Below are positions 7,771 through 16,699 of a DNA stretch of 64,000 bases, piece after piece. The notes beneath the pieces are model-generated. The model saw only the letters and a program-made list of their open reading frames with translations, ran no database searches and had not been told where the DNA came from. Made by a program: the position numbers and the translations under genes. Numbering within the stretch: the first letter of the stretch is position 1; every line of letters starts with the position of its first letter. This stretch comes from Avrilella dinanensis (GTDB taxonomy: Bacteria > Bacteroidota > Bacteroidia > Flavobacteriales > Flavobacteriaceae): contig NZ_NIPO01000001.1 in assembly GCF_002807015.1 (NCBI RefSeq), positions 160,889 through 224,888 of the forward strand, read 5' to 3'.

Positions 7771-9822
7771 TTAGTTGAAGTCTGCGTCAGAAACGCCTTC
7801 GTTCACCTTGATTTCTTTTGCTTGCAGGTCGATGTTCATTCCCGGTCCTAATGGAATTGACATAAACTGAGGTATTTTCACTCCTTTTATTTCTTTGTAA
7901 TCACCTACTGTTTGTGCCATAGACATGGTTTGCCCACCTTGTTCGATTGTAGTTACTTCACCAAGTTTTAAACCAGTTGCTACACTATAATAGTAAGCTG
8001 TATCGTCTTGTTTTAACACATAAGCATCCTCGTCATTAAAGTTCTCTATACCTGTCAAAGTATATTGATTAGCGTTTTCAACCTCTTTAAGCTCAGTAAA
8101 CAATACGGCACTTTCTTGCATTTCTTTCAGGTCTTCACCTTCCATGTCAAATCTTTGCCCTTGCTGCATCACATAAGCGCTTTCTGGCGTAACAACTTGT
8201 TTCATCATTTCTTGCCCCATGGCAATCATTGATACCAACATGTGTCCACTATTGGTTTGTTTTCTGGTCATAGAAACTGGTGCTCCTTGCAATGAACCTT
8301 CATACACAATAGACAAAGAAGTTATTTTGTCGATATTTTCTCTTCCTCCAATGGCTTTGATATAGTTTTCCAAAACCGTTTGTGGTGTAACACTTGCATC
8401 AACTGTTTTTACTTCTGGTTTGTCGGTAGGATTGGCGTATCTGTCGTAGAAATTAACCGGATAACCTAATCTTTCCAAACCTTCCAGCACTTCTGATGCT
8501 TTTCCGGCAATGACAATTCTGAAATTATCTGCTAAAAAGTATTTCTTAGCGGCACGTTGTACGTCATCTGCAGTTACTGCATTGATATTTTTAATATAAT
8601 TTTCGTAGAAATCTCCCGGCAGATTTTGTGTTTTTGTACGTAGAGCAAAATTCGCAATAGTTCCTGGTTTTTGTGTTTCCATTACAAAGTTTCCAACGTA
8701 TTTCGCTTTAGCCAAATCCAGTTCTTCCTGAGAAACTTTGGTATCTCTGATTCGAGTCAATTCGTTCATGAATTCTACCACAGCACTGTCTGTTACGGTA
8801 TTTCTCACAGATGAGCTTGCTACGAAACGGGTGGTATATTTACCCGAACCGATTGAAGAATATGCTCCGTAAGTCCAACCGTGTGCTTCACGCAGATTAA
8901 GGAACAAACGCCCTTCGCCGCCACCGCCTAAAATCTGGTTTGCCATCAAAGCTGCAAAATAATCTTTGTCAGTCATTTTCAAATCAACCAAATTTTGGAT
9001 ACCGATTTCTGACTGTACAGCGTTAGGCACATCTACAAAATCAATTTGTGTTTTTGCCACATTGCTTGGTTTTGGATAATTGGCTTTTGGTGCAGATGCT
9101 TTTTTCCAGTCTTTAAACAGTTTTTCTACTTGTTTTTTGACATGGTTAGCATCTACATCGCCGATAACTACCAAATAAGCATTTTCCGGAACAAAGTAAT
9201 CTTTGTAATTTTTCTTCACGTCGTCAAGCGTGATATTATTGATGCTTTCTTCTGTTTCAAATTCTCCGTTCGGGTGGTTTTTTCCAAACAATAATGCACT
9301 TCGAACTCTTGATGCAATCGCTGATGTACTTTTTTCAGAAGCTTTTAATCCTTCGATAGTCTGAGCTTTTACTTTGTCGAATTCTTCCTGTTCAAACAAC
9401 GGGTACAATGCTCCCTCTGCCATCATTTCGAGGATTCTGTCTGCATATTTTGACAATCCGCTACCAGAAGCTCCGGTATTCCAGAAACCGATACTGGCTC
9501 CCATAAAATCAGCTTCTTCCAGAAATTTATCTTTCGGGGTTTTTGTAGTTCCATTTCCGATAACAGAACTGGTCATTCCAGACACACCTACTTTATCACC
9601 TTCGGCATAAGGTGGCGTGTCTATGGTAAGCGTATAGCTCACTCTTGGCAGTTTATGGTCTTCAACCACCATTACGGTAAGTCCGTTGTCTAACTTAAAT
9701 TCGGTAGGTTTTTTTACCTGAACCTGAGGCGTTGGCCCAGACTTTGGCTGCTCTCTTTTAATCTGTGCACCGGCACTAAGAGTTAAAACTAAAGCTGATG
9801 CTAATAAAAATATTTTTCTCAT
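7771..9822 (-). CDS. M16 family protein lacking the zinc motif, with extra C-terminal domain
   Basis: The protein is 683 residues with a signal peptide (MRKIFLLASALVLTLSAGAQ). Residues about 35-460 have the two M16 (insulinase/mitochondrial processing peptidase-like) domains. The HxxEH zinc site is absent: that position reads GMTSSVIGNG. The Arg/Tyr substrate pocket GGGGEGRLFLNLRE...GWTYGAYSS is kept, as in the non-catalytic subunit of two-chain M16 peptidases. Residues about 470-683 form an additional beta-rich domain that recalls LolA/MucB-like lipoprotein-sorting folds. It is 15 bases downstream of the catalytic partner gene, so a periplasmic heterodimer is likely. Confidence 0.88.
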   Translation of the reverse strand: MRKIFLLASALVLTLSAGAQIKREQPKSGPTPQVQVKKPTEFKLDNGLTVMVVEDHKLPRVSYTLTIDTPPYAEGDKVGVSGMTSSVIGNGTTKTPKDKFLEEADFMGASIGFWNTGASGSGLSKYADRILEMMAEGALYPLFEQEEFDKVKAQTIEGLKASEKSTSAIASRVRSALLFGKNHPNGEFETEESINNITLDDVKKNYKDYFVPENAYLVVIGDVDANHVKKQVEKLFKDWKKASAPKANYPKPSNVAKTQIDFVDVPNAVQSEIGIQNLVDLKMTDKDYFAALMANQILGGGGEGRLFLNLREAHGWTYGAYSSIGSGKYTTRFVASSSVRNTVTDSAVVEFMNELTRIRDTKVSQEELDLAKAKYVGNFVMETQKPGTIANFALRTKTQNLPGDFYENYIKNINAVTADDVQRAAKKYFLADNFRIVIAGKASEVLEGLERLGYPVNFYDRYANPTDKPEVKTVDASVTPQTVLENYIKAIGGRENIDKITSLSIVYEGSLQGAPVSMTRKQTNSGHMLVSMIAMGQEMMKQVVTPESAYVMQQGQRFDMEGEDLKEMQESAVLFTELKEVENANQYTLTGIENFNDEDAYVLKQDDTAYYYSVATGLKLGEVTTIEQGGQTMSMAQTVGDYKEIKGVKIPQFMSIPLGPGMNIDLQAKEIKVNEGVSDADFN

Positions 9823-9837
9823 TGTTTTCTACTTAAT

Positions 9838-11157
9838 TTATTCTTGTTCTGTTTCAGGCAAATAATCTAATTCTAATCTTTGATTAGGTTTTAAGTATCT
9901 ATTTGCCACGTCTCTGATTTCTTCTCTGGTAATAGAACGGTAGATGTCAATTTCTTCGTTAATCAGGTTGATGTCGCCATAAAGCATATAATATGAAGCT
10001 AAGTTTTCAGCCAGGCTTTCCAAGTCTGAATTACTGTTTACATACATATTCTCGAAATCATTCTGTAACTTTTGGTAATCTCTTTCTGAAATCAATTCGG
10101 TTTGTAATTTTACCAGTTCTTCGTCGATTTCTTTTCGGATATCTTCTTTAGATATACCTTGCATTGGCAGATATCCTATGAAATAAATGCCGTAATCTTC
10201 CTGTGCGAAATTGCTGGCAAAAATTTCCAAAGCCATTTTTTTCTCATCAACAATTTTTTTGTATAATATGGTTGATTTTCCTCCTGAAAGATATGATGAA
10301 ATCATATCCAAAACACGAGCATCTCTGGTTTTCATCGATGGTGTTCTGTATGCCAGCAAGTGCATTGGCAACTGGATATTTGCGTCGTAAGCCGTAGCAT
10401 GAAGTGTTTTCGTAATCGGCGCTTCTTTCGCATTTACTCTTGGCACTTCAGCTCCTCTTTCGGCAATTCCGAAATATTTTTCAATCCACTCTTTTGTCTG
10501 GTCAAAATCAATATCTCCGGCAACGACTAAAACTGCGTTATTTGGCACATAAAATTTCTTGTGAAATGCTCTAAACTCTTCTAAAGTAGCTGCATCTAAA
10601 TGCTCCATAGAACCAATCGGTGCCCAACGGTATGGGTGGTTGAAGAACATGTTTTTCTTCACTTCTGTAATTAAATTACCATAAGGTTGATTATCAACTC
10701 TCAAACGTTTTTCTTCTTTCACAACTTCGTTTTGTGTATCTACTCCGATTTGATTGATTACCGGTTGAATCATACGGTCAGATTCCATCCACAAAGCCAA
10801 TTCCAGATTGTTTGACGGGAATACTTCATAGTAATAAGTTCTGTCGTCAGATGTGTTCGCATTGTTGTGCCCTCCGTTGGAAGTTACCATTTTGAACCAT
10901 TCTCCTCTTTCTATATTTTCTGTTCCTTCAAACAGAAGGTGTTCAAAAAAGTGAGCAAATCCCGTTCTGTCCGGATTTTCATCTTTTGCTCCAACGTGGT
11001 ACATCACTGAAGTTACCACTACCGGAGCTGACTTATCCTGATGTAATACAACGTGCAACCCGTTATCGAGGGTGTACTCTTCAAAGTCAACTTTCTGAGC
11101 AAACAGTGTACTTCCGAAAGATACTACTGCTGCTAAAGCCAATAAAGTTTTTCTCAT
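9838..11157 (-). CDS. M16 family zinc peptidase (catalytic subunit)
   Basis: The protein is 439 residues with an N-terminal signal peptide ending near LFAQK. The inverted zinc motif HFFEH is at residues 69-73 (GFAHFFEHLLFEG), with the downstream glutamates in NEVVKEEKRLRVD. The second domain contains AYRTPSMKTRDARVLDMIS. It should cleave peptides in the periplasm. Its partner gene downstream lacks the zinc motif but keeps the Arg/Tyr pocket, so the pair resembles the alpha/beta organisation of mitochondrial processing peptidase. The genes are 15 bases apart and transcribed together. Confidence 0.92.
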   Translation of the reverse strand: MRKTLLALAAVVSFGSTLFAQKVDFEEYTLDNGLHVVLHQDKSAPVVVTSVMYHVGAKDENPDRTGFAHFFEHLLFEGTENIERGEWFKMVTSNGGHNNANTSDDRTYYYEVFPSNNLELALWMESDRMIQPVINQIGVDTQNEVVKEEKRLRVDNQPYGNLITEVKKNMFFNHPYRWAPIGSMEHLDAATLEEFRAFHKKFYVPNNAVLVVAGDIDFDQTKEWIEKYFGIAERGAEVPRVNAKEAPITKTLHATAYDANIQLPMHLLAYRTPSMKTRDARVLDMISSYLSGGKSTILYKKIVDEKKMALEIFASNFAQEDYGIYFIGYLPMQGISKEDIRKEIDEELVKLQTELISERDYQKLQNDFENMYVNSNSDLESLAENLASYYMLYGDINLINEEIDIYRSITREEIRDVANRYLKPNQRLELDYLPETEQE

Positions 11158-11306
11158 AATTTTAAATATTAAACTTGTTTTCTGTTTATAGGACGCAATT
11201 TCGGGAAATTGTTACATTCTTATACCTAATTTTTTATTATTTTTGGATATCAATTTTTACAGTAAAAAATTAAGCCTGAAAATCCTGTTATTTCAGAAAA
11301 TAATAT

Positions 11307-11314
11307 TATATTTG
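11307..11314 (+). promoter_or_regulatory. Putative -7 promoter box of rplU-rpmA
   Basis: TATATTTG lies 30 bases before the rplU ATG. The -33 element is not clear. Confidence 0.55.
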
Positions 11315-11344
11315 CCAACTGAAAAATAATTAAATTTTATTGTT

Positions 11345-11656
11345 ATGTACGCAATCGTAGAGATAGCAGGGCAACAATTTAAAGTTAGCAAAGACCAAAA
11401 AGTGTATGTTCACCGTTTGGCAACTGAAGAAGGAGAAAGTGTTACTTTCGACAAAGTTCTTTTGGTTGATAACGAAGGAAAAATCACTGTTGGCGCCCCG
11501 GCTATAACAGGAGCTTCTGTAGGAGCAAAAGTTTTGAAACACCTTAAAGGTGACAAAGTAATCGTTTTCAAAAAGAAAAGAAGAAAAGGTTACAAAAAGA
11601 AAAACGGACACAGACAGGCATTGACTCAAATCCAAATTGAGGGAATTAGCTTGTAA
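11345..11656 (+). CDS. rplU: Ribosomal protein bL21
   Basis: The protein is 103 residues, the usual length. It starts MYAIVEIAGQQFKVSKDQ, and the basic KKRRKGYKKKNGHRQ segment near residues 76-92 binds 23S rRNA. bL21 is a structural protein of the 50S subunit. It is followed 44 bases later by rpmA, the standard pairing in bacteria. Confidence 0.98.
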   Translation: MYAIVEIAGQQFKVSKDQKVYVHRLATEEGESVTFDKVLLVDNEGKITVGAPAITGASVGAKVLKHLKGDKVIVFKKKRRKGYKKKNGHRQALTQIQIEGISL

Positions 11657-11700
11657 TTGTTCAGAAAATTTAAGTATTAACAATATAAAAACCAGAAATT

Positions 11701-11961
11701 ATGGCTCACAAAAAAGGTGTCGGTAGTTCGAAGAATGGTAGAGAATCAGAATCGAAACGCTTAGGTGTTAAGATTTATGGAGGACAGGCAGCTGTTGCCG
11801 GAAATATCCTTGTAAGACAAAGAGGTTCTAAACACAATCCTGGTGAAAACGTATATATGGGGAAAGACCATACACTACATGCAAAAGTAGATGGTATCGT
11901 TAAATTCACTAAGAAAAGAGACAATAAGTCTTACGTATCAATTATGCCTTTTGAAGCATAA
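11701..11961 (+). CDS. rpmA: Ribosomal protein bL27
   Basis: The protein is 86 residues. The N-terminus [20 protein letters not shown] reaches toward the peptidyl-transferase centre of the 50S subunit. There is no cleavable N-terminal extension of the Firmicutes type. The core [21 protein letters not shown] is highly conserved. It is co-transcribed with rplU and ends at a terminator. Confidence 0.98.
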   Translation: MAHKKGVGSSKNGRESESKRLGVKIYGGQAAVAGNILVRQRGSKHNPGENVYMGKDHTLHAKVDGIVKFTKKRDNKSYVSIMPFEA

Positions 11962-11981
11962 TTACTATCGACTTAAAAATT

Positions 11982-12010
11982 AAAAGCTGTTCCAATGAAC
12001 AGCTTTTTTT
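11982..12010 (+). terminator. Rho-independent terminator after rpmA
   Basis: The stem AAAAGCTGTTC/GAACAGCTTTT with a four-base loop is followed by T residues. It lies between convergent rpmA and the glycosyltransferase gene and may serve both. Confidence 0.85.
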
Positions 12011-12023
12011 GTTTTATCATATA

Positions 12024-13451
12024 TCAACCTCTTGTTAACCAACCTCGTCGAGCAGCGGTAGCAATTGCATAAGGTGTTATCCAAAAGAGAGAAAAAGTAT
12101 AAAAAATACTATATGGATATGCCCAAAAAGATTCAAGCAGATTGTATTTCCGAGCATAAAAGAATACCTGAATACTCGAAAAAAGAGCAATCCCGAACAA
12201 AGTGGTCGTCACAAACATCAGAGGATAATTTAGAATAAAAATCAGCATGGAAATCATTAATGGATAAGCCATAATTACCCGTAACCACTGATTCAACAAT
12301 AATATACGCGTACCGGTTTTATCCCCTTTCCGGAAATCGGTAAATGCAAACCTGCTCATCATGATATTTTCCCGTACGTTACTTCGCTCCCACCTGATAA
12401 ACATTTTATATAAGCTCTCAAATTTTTCAGGTGTATTCGTCAGTACAGATGCGTTGCGTTGGAACAGCACATCGTATCCCTGTTTGAGAATCATATTGGT
12501 CATTGCTCTGTCTTCGCCGATATCTGACGGCTTGCCCATAAATGTTTGATTAATCCAATCGGGAAGTGCAGTCATCACCGCATCTTTTTTGTAGGCAGCC
12601 AACGCACCCGGCGTACACAAAACAGTTTTCAATACGCTTTGGGCACAGCGGATAAACTCAAAACTAAACACAAAACTGACATTCAACATACGCGGAATCA
12701 TACTACTTTGGTTGTTCAAAACTTTGACGTTACCGGCAACAGCTCCACAATTTTCATTGACTACAAATGGACTTACCAGATTTCTCAACGTATCAGCTTC
12801 AACTAAAGAATCACTATCAACAGTTACAAAAATTTCTCCCTCTGCCAAATGAAAGCCTCTGTACAAAGCATGACGCTTTCCTTTGTTTTTCGGTTGCTGA
12901 TAAATATGCACTCTACCCAAAAGCTCGTATTTAGCCTTCAACATCCACTGCCATGTATCATCTTTGCTCCCATCGTCTATGGAAATAATTTGCATTTTGT
13001 CTGCCGGATAATTACTATTTGCCAAACTCATCAGGGTGTGATAAACAAGTTTTCCTTCGTTATATGCGGGAACGATAATCGTCACAAAAGGCAGGTTTTC
13101 ATCTGGTACTGATTGTATTTCTTTATATTTTTTATACAACCAGAACAAGTAACCTAAAAAAGCTAAATATAAAACAAGTAATCCTCCGAAAACAAGAAAA
13201 GAAAAACTACCAAAAAGTGTGCTTTTTCTATGTAAATTAATGGTTTCAAAATAGGGCATATAATAAATATAACCGATTACTACGCTTAATAACAGAAATA
13301 ACGTACCTGATATTATGAGATACTCATTTGGTGTCCATTTTTGCTGGTGGAAAGAACGGGAAATAATTTTTGTATAAGTTTTAAATTTTCTTCTAAAAGT
13401 ATCTTTGATGCGTTCTAATTTCGTTTCTTGTTTTCTTAATATACCGTCCAT
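12024..13451 (-). CDS. Family 2 processive-type glycosyltransferase
   Basis: The protein is 475 residues. Two hydrophobic helices (about residues 45-65 and 83-110) precede a cytoplasmic GT2 domain with VTIIVPAYNEG, IDDGSKDDTW, the DxD-like TVDSDS, GEDRAMTN, and RWERSN, which corresponds to the (Q/R)xxRW acceptor motif. Three or more helices follow at the C-terminus. This is the layout of hyaluronan/chitin/poly-GlcNAc synthase-like enzymes, which polymerise and export a polysaccharide. The product sugar cannot be read from the sequence. No other polysaccharide genes are adjacent. Confidence 0.88.
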   Translation of the reverse strand: MDGILRKQETKLERIKDTFRRKFKTYTKIISRSFHQQKWTPNEYLIISGTLFLLLSVVIGYIYYMPYFETINLHRKSTLFGSFSFLVFGGLLVLYLAFLGYLFWLYKKYKEIQSVPDENLPFVTIIVPAYNEGKLVYHTLMSLANSNYPADKMQIISIDDGSKDDTWQWMLKAKYELLGRVHIYQQPKNKGKRHALYRGFHLAEGEIFVTVDSDSLVEADTLRNLVSPFVVNENCGAVAGNVKVLNNQSSMIPRMLNVSFVFSFEFIRCAQSVLKTVLCTPGALAAYKKDAVMTALPDWINQTFMGKPSDIGEDRAMTNMILKQGYDVLFQRNASVLTNTPEKFESLYKMFIRWERSNVRENIMMSRFAFTDFRKGDKTGTRILLLNQWLRVIMAYPLMISMLIFILNYPLMFVTTTLFGIALFSSIQVFFYARKYNLLESFWAYPYSIFYTFSLFWITPYAIATAARRGWLTRG

Positions 13452-13577
13452 AGTAAGCTTATTTTTAGCTGTCTGAACAAGTGCAAATTTTGTACCACCG
13501 CTATAAACCCAATAAATAAAGAATTCCTTAAGAAATGGAGTGTGGAATTAAGAAAACATTATGTAGCCGAACGCCAC

Positions 13578-13613
13578 AAAAAAAGGCGAACAAATATTTG
13601 TTCGCCTTTTTGT
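13578..13613 (-). terminator. Terminator of the act-cox operon
   Basis: A perfect 30-base palindrome at 13581-13610 (AAAAGGCGAACAAAT and its complement) is flanked by A and T runs. It lies 22 bases beyond the coxA stop on the minus strand. Confidence 0.88.
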
Positions 13614-13635
13614 ATATAAGAATCTTATTTTTCGA

Positions 13636-15438
13636 TTAATGTGCTCCTCCGTCTTTTTCCCCTTCTCTCAAAGGTACATTCTGAGGAACATAATCCTCTT
13701 CATATCCCGGCTTGCTGTAATCGTAAGCCCATCTGTAAACTACTGGTAAATCGCCTGGCCAGTTTCCATGGATATGCTCTACCGGTGTTGTCCACTCCAA
13801 CGAATTTCCTTTCCATGGGTTTTGAGAAGCTCTCTTACCATAGAAAATACTTGAAAAGAAGTTATACAAGAATACAATTTGAATTAATGCACCTACGATT
13901 GCGAAAACAGTAATCAGAATATTTACATCAACCATATCGTCAAACATTGGGAAAGCCGAGTTAGAATAATAACGTCTTGGTAAACCTGCCAATCCTAAGA
14001 AGTGCATTGGAAAGAACACTCCGTAAGCACAAATTGCAGTAATCCAGAAATGGATATAACCTAAATTCTTGTTCATCATTCTACCAAACATTTTAGGGAA
14101 CCAGTGATAAATTCCGGAAAACATACCATATATTGCCGATACACCCATTACTAAGTGGAAGTGAGCAATTATAAAATAAGTATCGTGAACCTGAATATCC
14201 AAAGTAGAATCCCCAAGGATAATACCTGTTAACCCCCCACTAATGAATGTAGAAACGAAAGCAATACTGAATAACATTCCCGGATTCATCTGAATATTAC
14301 CTCTCCATAAGGTGGTGATATAGTTAAAAGCTTTTACTGCAGACGGAATCGCAATCAATAACGTGGTAAAGGTAAATACCGAACCAAGGAAAGGATTCAT
14401 ACCTGACACGAACATGTGGTGCCCCCAAACGATTGTTGATAAGAAAGCAATAGCTAACAAAGACACAATCATTGCCCGGTATCCGAAGATTGGTTTTCTT
14501 GCGTTACAAGCGATAACCTCAGAGGCGATACCCATCGCAGGCAGGATTACCAAATATACTTCCGGGTGACCCAAGAACCAGAAAAGGTGCTCGAATAATA
14601 CAGGCGAACCTCCCTGATAATGCAATACTTCTCCGGCTAAATAAATATCTGACAAGAAAAATGAAGTTCCGAAACTTCTGTCCATGATTAATAATAAAGC
14701 GGCTGAAAGTAAAACCGGGAACGAAACTACCCCAACAATGGCTGTGATAAACAATGCCCAAACTGTAAGCGGAAGTCTAGTCATAGACATTCCTTCTGTT
14801 CTTAGGTTGATAACTGTTACAATGTAGTTGAGCGACCCCATCAAAGATTGTGCAATAAACAATGCCATTGAAATCAACCATAATGTCATTCCGGTTCCTG
14901 AACCTGGAATAGCCTGTTCAACTGCTGATAACGGCGGATAAATTGTCCACCCTGCAGAAGCGGGTCCTGATTCTACAAACAACGATGATAACATTATGAT
15001 ACAAGACAAAGCAAATATCCAGAATGACAACATATTCATAAATCCGGAAGCCATATCTCTTGCACCGATTTGTAATGGAATCAGCAAGTTAGAAAAGGTA
15101 CCTGACAATCCGGCTGTCAAAACGAAGAATACCATAATAGTACCATGCATCGTAACCAACGCCAGGTAAATATCGTTTCTCATTACTCCACCCGGAGCGA
15201 AATCATCGCCTAATAACCATGAGAATATTTTGAATGATTCTTCCGGCCATGCAATCTGCATACGGAATAATACGGACATTGTTACCCCGATAATCCCCAT
15301 AATAATACCAGTAATCAAAAATTGCTTGGCAATCATTTTATGGTCGGTACTAAATATGTACTTCGTTATAAATGTTTGATTATGGTGGTGGTCGTGCTCA
15401 TGACCATGTTCTAAATTATGCTCTAATGCTGCTGACAT
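13636..15438 (-). CDS. coxA: Cytochrome c oxidase subunit I
   Basis: The protein is 600 residues with about 12 membrane helices. It holds the binuclear haem-copper centre that reduces oxygen. Visible ligands are MHGTIMVFF (low-spin haem His), GHPEVYLVILPAMGI (CuB His and the cross-linked Tyr), WGHHMFVSG (two CuB His) and HDTYFIIAHFHLVMG (haem a3 and low-spin haem His). The N-terminus carries a His-rich tail (EHGHEHDHHHN). The gene ends the act operon, 31 bases after coxB. No subunit III gene is present in this operon. Confidence 0.97.
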   Translation of the reverse strand: MSAALEHNLEHGHEHDHHHNQTFITKYIFSTDHKMIAKQFLITGIIMGIIGVTMSVLFRMQIAWPEESFKIFSWLLGDDFAPGGVMRNDIYLALVTMHGTIMVFFVLTAGLSGTFSNLLIPLQIGARDMASGFMNMLSFWIFALSCIIMLSSLFVESGPASAGWTIYPPLSAVEQAIPGSGTGMTLWLISMALFIAQSLMGSLNYIVTVINLRTEGMSMTRLPLTVWALFITAIVGVVSFPVLLSAALLLIMDRSFGTSFFLSDIYLAGEVLHYQGGSPVLFEHLFWFLGHPEVYLVILPAMGIASEVIACNARKPIFGYRAMIVSLLAIAFLSTIVWGHHMFVSGMNPFLGSVFTFTTLLIAIPSAVKAFNYITTLWRGNIQMNPGMLFSIAFVSTFISGGLTGIILGDSTLDIQVHDTYFIIAHFHLVMGVSAIYGMFSGIYHWFPKMFGRMMNKNLGYIHFWITAICAYGVFFPMHFLGLAGLPRRYYSNSAFPMFDDMVDVNILITVFAIVGALIQIVFLYNFFSSIFYGKRASQNPWKGNSLEWTTPVEHIHGNWPGDLPVVYRWAYDYSKPGYEEDYVPQNVPLREGEKDGGAH

Positions 15439-15469
15439 AATAATCTATTTTTCTTCTAACCGATTAAAA

Positions 15470-16678
15470 TTAACCTCTAATATTTTCTATCTCAATTGCT
15501 TCTTCTTCAGACTCTGCAGTGTTATCTTCTGATACCGCTTCTTCTTCCTGACTCACTGCCTCCTCCTCCACTGCCGGCTGAGGCTCGTTTCCTGCCTGTT
15601 CTTCAGCAATACGTTGCCCGAGTGTTTTTTGTTCTCCTAACCATTTTTTGAAATCCTGCTCAGACTCTACAATAACTTTCATCTGCATATTATAATGAGA
15701 ACGTCCGCAAATTTTGTTACAAAGTAATATGTAATCAAACTCGTATGGTGTAAGAGCTTCTTCTCCTTTAGCTATTAACTCCTGACTGCGTTGTGATCTT
15801 AATTTATTGATTTTATCAACTTTTTTAATTGTTTCAGGCAGTTGTCTCATCTCGCTTGTTGTGATAGACGGAACCATAGCAAACTGAGTAACCATTCCCG
15901 GAACTGCATTCATCTGTGCTCTGAAGTGAGGAAAATAAGCAGAGTGCAAAACGTCTTGTGAACGAATTTTAAATACTACCTTTTTACCTAACGGCAAGTG
16001 CAATTCTGATGCTAATATATCATCGTGAGAGTTCGGGTCAGACATATCCGCGCCAGTGGCATTCACTCCTTGAATAAATCTTACGTTGGCTTTACCTAAT
16101 GTATTATCTTCTCCGGAATAACGAACGTCCCAACCGAATTGTTTTGCATATACTTCCACATACATTACTTCTTCGTCCTGGTCATAATACATAATGTTGT
16201 TCCAAGCGAATAGTCCGTAAAGAATCAATCCTGACAATACAATTACCGGAATAATCGTCCAAATCATTTCCAATTTGTCATTATCGGCATAGAATGTGGC
16301 TTTACGTCCTTTAATCCCTCTTGCTTTGAAAGAGAAATAGTGCAATAAGAATTGTGTGATTATCTGTACTGTGAAGATAAGAATCATAGATATCCACATC
16401 AGGTTATCTACATCTTTACCATGCTCAGATGCCGCGTCTGACATCAAAGGCATATACCCCCACTTTGCACATGAATATATCATCAAGGCATAGATAAACC
16501 CTAAGAATCCAAATAATAAATATCCGTTCACATTATTGTCTCTCTCGCTGGCTATTTCTGATTCACTTTCATGTGCAGGCTTTTGCTTGATAGTCTGCGT
16601 CAAGTGAAAGATTTTAGTCAGCTGCCAAATGGCAATACCTAACAGGACAACTACTCCAATGATTAATAAACTTGTCAT
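15470..16678 (-). CDS. coxB: Cytochrome c oxidase subunit II
   Basis: The protein is 402 residues. It has an unusually long N-terminal region with an extra hydrophobic segment before the two anchoring helices, then a periplasmic cupredoxin domain with the CuA ligands HSAYFPHF and CNKICGRSHYNMQM (Cys, Cys, His, Met). It accepts electrons for subunit I. No haem c motif is present, so the electron donor must be a separate cytochrome, plausibly ActE. The last 45 residues are strongly acidic (EEEAVSQEEEAVSEDN). It lies between actF and coxA in one operon. Confidence 0.96.
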   Translation of the reverse strand: MTSLLIIGVVVLLGIAIWQLTKIFHLTQTIKQKPAHESESEIASERDNNVNGYLLFGFLGFIYALMIYSCAKWGYMPLMSDAASEHGKDVDNLMWISMILIFTVQIITQFLLHYFSFKARGIKGRKATFYADNDKLEMIWTIIPVIVLSGLILYGLFAWNNIMYYDQDEEVMYVEVYAKQFGWDVRYSGEDNTLGKANVRFIQGVNATGADMSDPNSHDDILASELHLPLGKKVVFKIRSQDVLHSAYFPHFRAQMNAVPGMVTQFAMVPSITTSEMRQLPETIKKVDKINKLRSQRSQELIAKGEEALTPYEFDYILLCNKICGRSHYNMQMKVIVESEQDFKKWLGEQKTLGQRIAEEQAGNEPQPAVEEEAVSQEEEAVSEDNTAESEEEAIEIENIRG

Positions 16679-16699
16679 TTGTGTTTATTAGTTTAAATA

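Noticed and set aside
12024..13451. A polysaccharide synthesis cluster around the GT2 gene
   Set aside because: The neighbours are ribosomal protein and respiratory genes; no export or modifying enzymes are adjacent.
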